Of a stretch of 64,000 nucleotides of DNA, positions 59,495 through 64,000 are shown in pieces. The position numbers and the translations under genes are program-made. The notes beneath the pieces were generated by a model. That model did not search any database. It saw nothing but the letters and a program-made list of their open reading frames with translations, and was not told where the DNA came from. The DNA comes from Hirsutella rhossiliensis (Eukaryota; Ascomycota; Sordariomycetes; Hypocreales; Ophiocordycipitaceae), in the NCBI RefSeq assembly GCF_020360975.1, contig NW_025408671.1, positions 62,001-126,000 of the forward strand. Direction: 5' to 3'. How positions within the stretch are numbered: the stretch's first letter is position 1; every line of letters begins with the position of its first letter.

Positions 59495-59589
59495 AACCCC
59501 TGGCGGGACTCGAACCCGCAATCCCCAGATAGTACAATCCTTGGTAGCAGTGTAGAAGTCTGGTGCCCTGACCATTGGGCCACAGGGGC
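59495..59589 (-). tRNA. tRNA-Arg(UCU) with 22-nt intron
   Basis: Minus strand. Acceptor stem GCCCCTG pairs with CAGGGGT (one G-U at the end). D arm is GCCC-loop-GGGC. The anticodon stem is CCAGA/TCTGG with loop CTTCTA then A, giving anticodon TCT. T arm is GCGGG-TTCGAGT-CCCGC. A 22-nt intron (CACTGCTACCAAGGATTGTA plus CT) sits one base 3' of the anticodon, the canonical position. The mature length is 73 nt. Confidence 0.92.
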
Positions 59590-59709
59590 GTTCACTGCCT
59601 GACAGAATGCATAGCTATAAAGCCTAGACGTGCTGTCAGCCTATTTTGCAACCCGCGAGCGCTGTGATTGTTCACTGAAATTCAGGGTTGGTGGGCCGTC
59701 ATCACCTCT

Positions 59710-60391
59710 TCATAGGTCATACGCCCCCTGCACGCCGTCTAACACCACATCCTCGCGCCGGCACGACGCATGGATATGGCCAAAGACGTGAAGACGAGTC
59801 GGATGCGGCAGGCTTCCTCCGCTAGGTATGGACACCCGGCACCGTGAAAGTCGCGCTTGTTGTGGTGAAGGCACGGCGGGCCATGGATGACGACAATGTG
59901 CGGCCTCCGATCTCGCGAGGCAGAAATGTCCTTCCAATGCTGATATTTGCTTGGATGGTATTGAAAAGCCGAGACTCCGTACCGCGGCGTTCATGGGCTG
60001 CCGAAAATCGCGAGGGTTGTCCTGCCGGCTTCCTCTGCGCAACTCCCCTGCTATTGCTTGCTCGTGGGGACGTCGAGGGTGACGGCCGAATCCTGCAGAT
60101 AAATCACGCTTCCCCAGTCGAGATTTTGCTTGGTGAAGCTCTACCCATAGCGTCGCTCAGGTATTTGACGAGAAATGCGTCGTCTAGCAGGACATCATGA
60201 TTTCCCGCAACGAAGACTTTGTATTGATGAGGCTGCCATGATAGCCACGTCATGCCGTCCTGCATCTCCTGGAAAGATCTAGTCTCTGTTAGATCACCGG
60301 CGTGAGTCAGCACATCTCCACGGGCTTCCGTCGGGTGCTTGCTCTTTGTGTCGGAGATGCAGGCTACCCGGATGGGAGATGTGCTTGGCAT
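59710..60391 (-). pseudogene. Calcineurin-like metallophosphoesterase relic
   Basis: Minus strand. ATG 60391 opens RVACISDTKSKHP, LTHAGDLT and KVFVAGNHDVLLD, which are motifs I-III of the MPPED-like metallophosphoesterase family. The motif I His (DTH in active enzymes) is Lys here. The frame stops at 60104. Continuation is found in other frames (DWGSVIYLQDSAVTL, AIFGSP-stop-TPRYGVSAFQY, PHIVVIHGPP, then VFGHIHASCRR near 59,770), interrupted by TAG and TGA codons. The gene is dead as sequenced. Confidence 0.7.
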
Positions 60392-60779
60392 TGTTAGTGG
60401 TGAGGATTTGACACATGATGAGCTTTGATGAGGGCGGCAGCCACTCTACATATGCGATGCCCACGAGGGCTGGGTTGCAGAAGACATTGGAGACAACATC
60501 ATGGACGCTTGGTGATGAACATGTTGGAGCAACGAATCTGCGCTGGAACAAGAGTCCCGTCGTGATTATGGCCAGCATCAAAAACGTGTTCGTTTGTGGA
60601 AATATTTTCCCCCAAAATCGCATGCATGCATGATTTGGGGTCCGGCAGATGTCCCGTCCATGGATACTGGCTGGGAGGCGCCTGGACAGGCGGATAAAGA
60701 GCGTCGAGGGACAGAGGAGCGGTAGGTCCCCTTCTGTTGAAATCCAAATCCATCGTCTGAGCTCACCGTCATTCGCCGA

Positions 60780-61358
60780 ATGGTTCCTTTTAATCGAGTG
60801 AACCTTCTACAGAACTTCAAACCTCCACACATCAGCCCCTGCGCGTTATCATCATGGGCAATTGCTGCTCCCGACCCGACAATGAGACTGGACCGGGTCC
60901 CCGGAGGCCCCGTCAACGAAACACGATGTGGACATCTCGGCTCCAACTTCGATAATCAAGCTCGAATGCTTCTGGACGAGGCGATGCAAGACGCCCAGCC
61001 ATAGTACCGCGGCCTCGGGACTGACTGGCTCAACACGGAAATGCAGATGTGGATGTCGGGGTCATTGCATGCCCGACTGACCATAGCGGCCCAGCAGCAG
61101 AATTTCAGGGTCCTTGACATGTCGGGACTGGCTATGTATGCAGCTCCATGGCCATACGCCTTCTCGGCCAAAGTGAATCGCATCCTCACGGGTGGTGACC
61201 CAATCCGACCGTACGATCTGGAAGATGCGGCCACTTACATTCACGAACATATTCGGGCTCACGGCAGTCAGCCAATGCTGTTTGCCACAGCCTTGAGTCG
61301 GGCTAGGCAATTCGACCACGAGTGTACGGTCAATTTTCTACGGACCCGGGTGAACTAA
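60780..61358 (+). pseudogene. Unidentified gene fragment with in-frame TAG
   Basis: One frame runs from 60780 to TAG 61002 and resumes to TGA-type end at 61358 after only that stop. The second half (61041-61358, 105 codons) has protein-like composition (DWLNTEMQMWMSG before it, then RILTGGDPIRPYDLEDAATY). Another frame starts at ATG 60854 with MGNCCSRPDNETG, which would suit N-myristoylation, but stops after about 33 codons. No domain recognised. CAG to TAG is a transition of the kind RIP makes, which is only suggestive. Confidence 0.3.
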
Positions 61359-61509
61359 GCCTACCGCAAGCGATACGCTGACAATGCCTAGGAATGAACC
61401 GGGATTGTTGTAAAGATGCCAGGCATATGTATTCCGTCGCTCCGGGAGTGAAAAAGGGCCCAAATCATCGAAGGAAAGTTGCCATGTTAAAGGGGATTGT
61501 CTTATTTAT

Positions 61510-64000
61510 AGGCCCTAACTAGAGAGCATACACGTATAGATAGGGAGCTCTTAAGTAGAGGCCTAAGAGTATAATAGAAGAAATAGGGGCATAGAAAGGT
61601 AAATTTAATAATATATATCTTAGTCTATCTATTAGGATAAGGGAGGGGCTTATATAAGTATAGTAACTATATATAGCTAGCTAAAAGAAGGTATTAAGAT
61701 ATTCTTATACCTAAGTTAGGCCTATATTATATCCTTAGCCTAAGGGAGTTAATTTTATTATTATTATTACTTATATATAGCTTCTAAGGCTATAGCGAGG
61801 CTAATAAGGGCCTAGGCTCTTATTTATAGTCCTAGCTAGCTATAGAGCCTAGAGGCTTATAACTAATTAAGGAAAGGGTAGCTATAAAGGTAAAGATAAA
61901 GGAAAGGTTAGTTTAGTTCCTCCTATATAGTGTTTTCCCCCTTTAAGGGCCCTAGGGCCCTTAGGTTACTCCTTTTTAAGCTACTTAGCCGTTCCTATCT
62001 CTATTTTAGCTAAGAAAGTTAAAAGGGCTTCCCTTCCTTCTTTAAAGCTATAGAGAAAAGGTAGTTTAATAGCCTCCTTTTATCCTTTAAAAGCTTAGTA
62101 AAGGACTTCTCTTTCCCTCTTATAGTTTAGGTACCTTAGGATAAGGTACTTAGCTATATACCTTCCTTAGCTATAGCAGTAGTTATCTTAGTCTACCTTA
62201 TTAATCCTCTTTAAGAAGGAAAATAAAAAGCTAGCCTTAAAAAGGAGCTAGTAAAAGGCTAAAAGGGTTAGCCTAGGCCTCTTTATAAGGTCCTTTTCTA
62301 GGCTAAAGGCTAAGTAAGTAGTCTTTTAAATAGATATATATAAGGGCTTTTGCCCTATATAGGCCTAAACTAAGTTCTAGGCTAAGTCTATATATAAGTA
62401 GCCTCCGCGCTTATATAGGCTATACTTATACTTCTCTTTCTTTTCCCCCTTATAGATTATTAACCTTCTTTTAACGGACTATACCTAAGCCTACGCCTCT
62501 ACCTACTCCGTAATAGTATAATCTACCCTTTATTTTACCCTCTCTATATCCCTATATATAGAATAGCTATTTTTAGCTACCTTTAAAGCTAACGTTTAAT
62601 TACCTAGTCTAGTTAAACCGCCCGCGCTAGTATATACGCACGCGAAATATCTATACTCCTATAGTCATAAAATTAAGGCGAACGTAATACTTAGTTCGCC
62701 TAGGTAATTAAGAGCCTCTTATAATAGTAGGGCTCCGTATAACTAAGAGCGGTACTACTATACCTTAATAAGTTCGATAGCTCCTCCGTAGAGCTCGAGC
62801 CGTGGCTACTTTATATAGAAGTAAAGCTCCGTACCGATAGCGCCGTAATAGGGGATATCCGCGCTTAATTCGACTATCTTTACGCGAGCCTATCCCTACG
62901 CTTATAAAAGTATCTCTTACCGTTTACGCGTATTAGCATAAATAGACTAGCCGACCTCCTCGTAAAGCTCCGTACTAATTACGGCGAACCTAACGTAGCT
63001 AAGTCGGTAGGCTAGGAGCTTATAACGCTCCGTTAAAAGCGGAGTAAAGCTATTCTAGCCTACCTCGTACGGTTCGAAGAGGTGCTTTATTAAGTAGACG
63101 TATATAGCTAGCCTAACGCGGTAAAGTATAATTGCCTCGTTATAAGCTTAAATTTAGATTAGCGTACCCGTCTAAGCGAAAGGTCCGTATTACTAGATAT
63201 ATATACCGATCTCGTCTACCTTCTTCGCGAGCTTAGTAGTAATAAGTTTCTTTTTTTATCTTCTTCTATAGTATAAGAAGAGGATAACGCTAGTAATACT
63301 ATAGATATCTCTATCTCCGCCTCGAGGACTAAGGATAGAAAGAGGTAGCGATAAGAGGGTCGCTATATAGGCTATAGTAGTAAATCCTATTAGTTTTTAA
63401 AGTACCCGCGCTAGGAGGCGTAGGTAAACGCACTCTAAGTAGTAGAGGGGCGCACGCGCTAAGATAGAAAGGAGGTTAGGTTTAACGATAGCGACTCTAG
63501 CGATAAGTAATCTTAGTAATACCTCTACGGGCTTCGTTAGCGTCCCCTCGCGTGCGGTAGTAGCTACTATATAGACGGGATATATACCTATAGCGACCGA
63601 AAAGGCGGCTAAGATATAGGAAGGCCGCTAATATAATATAACTATAGCGAAAGGGAGTGCCCGTATAGCCCTATATAGGAGGGAGCAGAGCCTTATATAC
63701 TAAAGTACCGTCCCCTATATTATAGTACTAGGAGCTACTACCGTGCGCCGATATAGGGGGGGCGGGATACTATAAGCTTACCGAAGCTAGCTATACGCCG
63801 TTCTACGTGCCTCTACTCCTTAGCTAGAAGTGCTAAAGCCCGACTCTTAAGGCGCGGCCCCTACTAATAATATAGTCTATCCGAGAAGCTCGCTTAAGAG
63901 GGTATTATACGTTATTTGCTAACGTTTTTTCCGCGACTAGGCGTACGTAGTCCGCGCGAGGGTTCTATCCCCCTAGGCGCGGTATCGGGTATTATTTAGA
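61510..64000. mobile_element. RIP-mutated transposon block
   Basis: From about 61,510 to the window end, CpA and TpG are nearly absent while TpA is everywhere. Long lines contain none of either (for example 61,621-61,920 and 62,221-62,340). CpG is still common in the right half. This is the direct signature of repeat-induced point mutation. No usable reading frame remains, since ATG and TGA need TpG. The block is at least 2.5 kb and runs off the window. Confidence 0.9.
62760..63560 (+). mobile_element. Retrotransposon gag-like relic inside RIP block
   Basis: Allowing for C-to-T and G-to-A change, the plus strand around 62,830-63,250 reads as a helical capsid-type protein (stretches such as RLADLLVKLRTNYGEPNVAKS), followed by a Ser/acidic and then basic linker near 63,260-63,400. 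This order resembles the gag region of LTR retrotransposons. Assignment is by eye and the family (Ty3 or Ty1 type) is not established. Confidence 0.45.

Noticed and set aside
1..64000. CRISPR arrays, operons and ribosome-binding sites
   Set aside because: The window is fungal nuclear DNA and no such bacterial structures are present.

Overview
The window is nuclear DNA of a filamentous ascomycete, probably a Sordariomycete and possibly of the order Hypocreales. The class follows from many short introns (about 50-125 nt, GT...CTGAC...AG), protein families typical of Pezizomycotina (Zn2Cys6 regulator, fungal IRE1, fungal-type desaturase), and a right end that shows repeat-induced point mutation (RIP). 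The order is inference from gene flavour only.

Positions 1-48,000 are a gene-dense, mostly conserved housekeeping block. In order it carries: the 3' part of SWR1 (chromatin remodelling ATPase), a CAMK-type protein kinase, ILM1 (minus), the geranylgeranyltransferase-I beta subunit CDC43, COX23 (twin CX9C), the NatB auxiliary subunit NAA25/MDM20, a gene-poor stretch with a small secreted protein built on ten 30-bp repeats (20,374-21,140), a heme-dependent oxidative N-demethylase-like (DUF3445) protein, a UAF30-like SWIB protein, HEL2/ZNF598 (RING ubiquitin ligase of ribosome quality control), IRE1 (minus, unfolded-protein sensor), eIF3b (minus), CCT2 (chaperonin beta), a TBC-domain protein and a delta-12-type fatty acid desaturase. 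Intron-exon structures could be read for nearly all of these, and they close to whole codons. Most neighbours share no pathway. HEL2 and IRE1 (protein quality control) end towards each other, and eIF3b and CCT2 share a divergent promoter region of about 480 bp.

Positions 50,000-61,400 are different. They hold accessory genes, most of which look broken: a Zn2Cys6 regulator whose first splice junction leaves the frame off by one, a protein-arginine deiminase relic (lost start, three frameshifts, one stop), a WD40-like protein whose upstream part is split over three frames, a secreted beta-propeller (SMP-30-like) relic with two frameshifts, a metallophosphoesterase relic, and an unidentified fragment with an in-frame stop. 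An intron-containing tRNA-Arg(UCU) and imperfect 32-33-bp repeats lie among them.

From about 61,500 to the window end the sequence is almost devoid of CpA and TpG and very rich in TpA, with no usable reading frames. This is a heavily RIP-mutated transposon block, with a retrotransposon gag-like relic recognisable around 62,800-63,500. The layout suggests a conserved chromosome arm grading into a decaying, transposon-bounded accessory segment.
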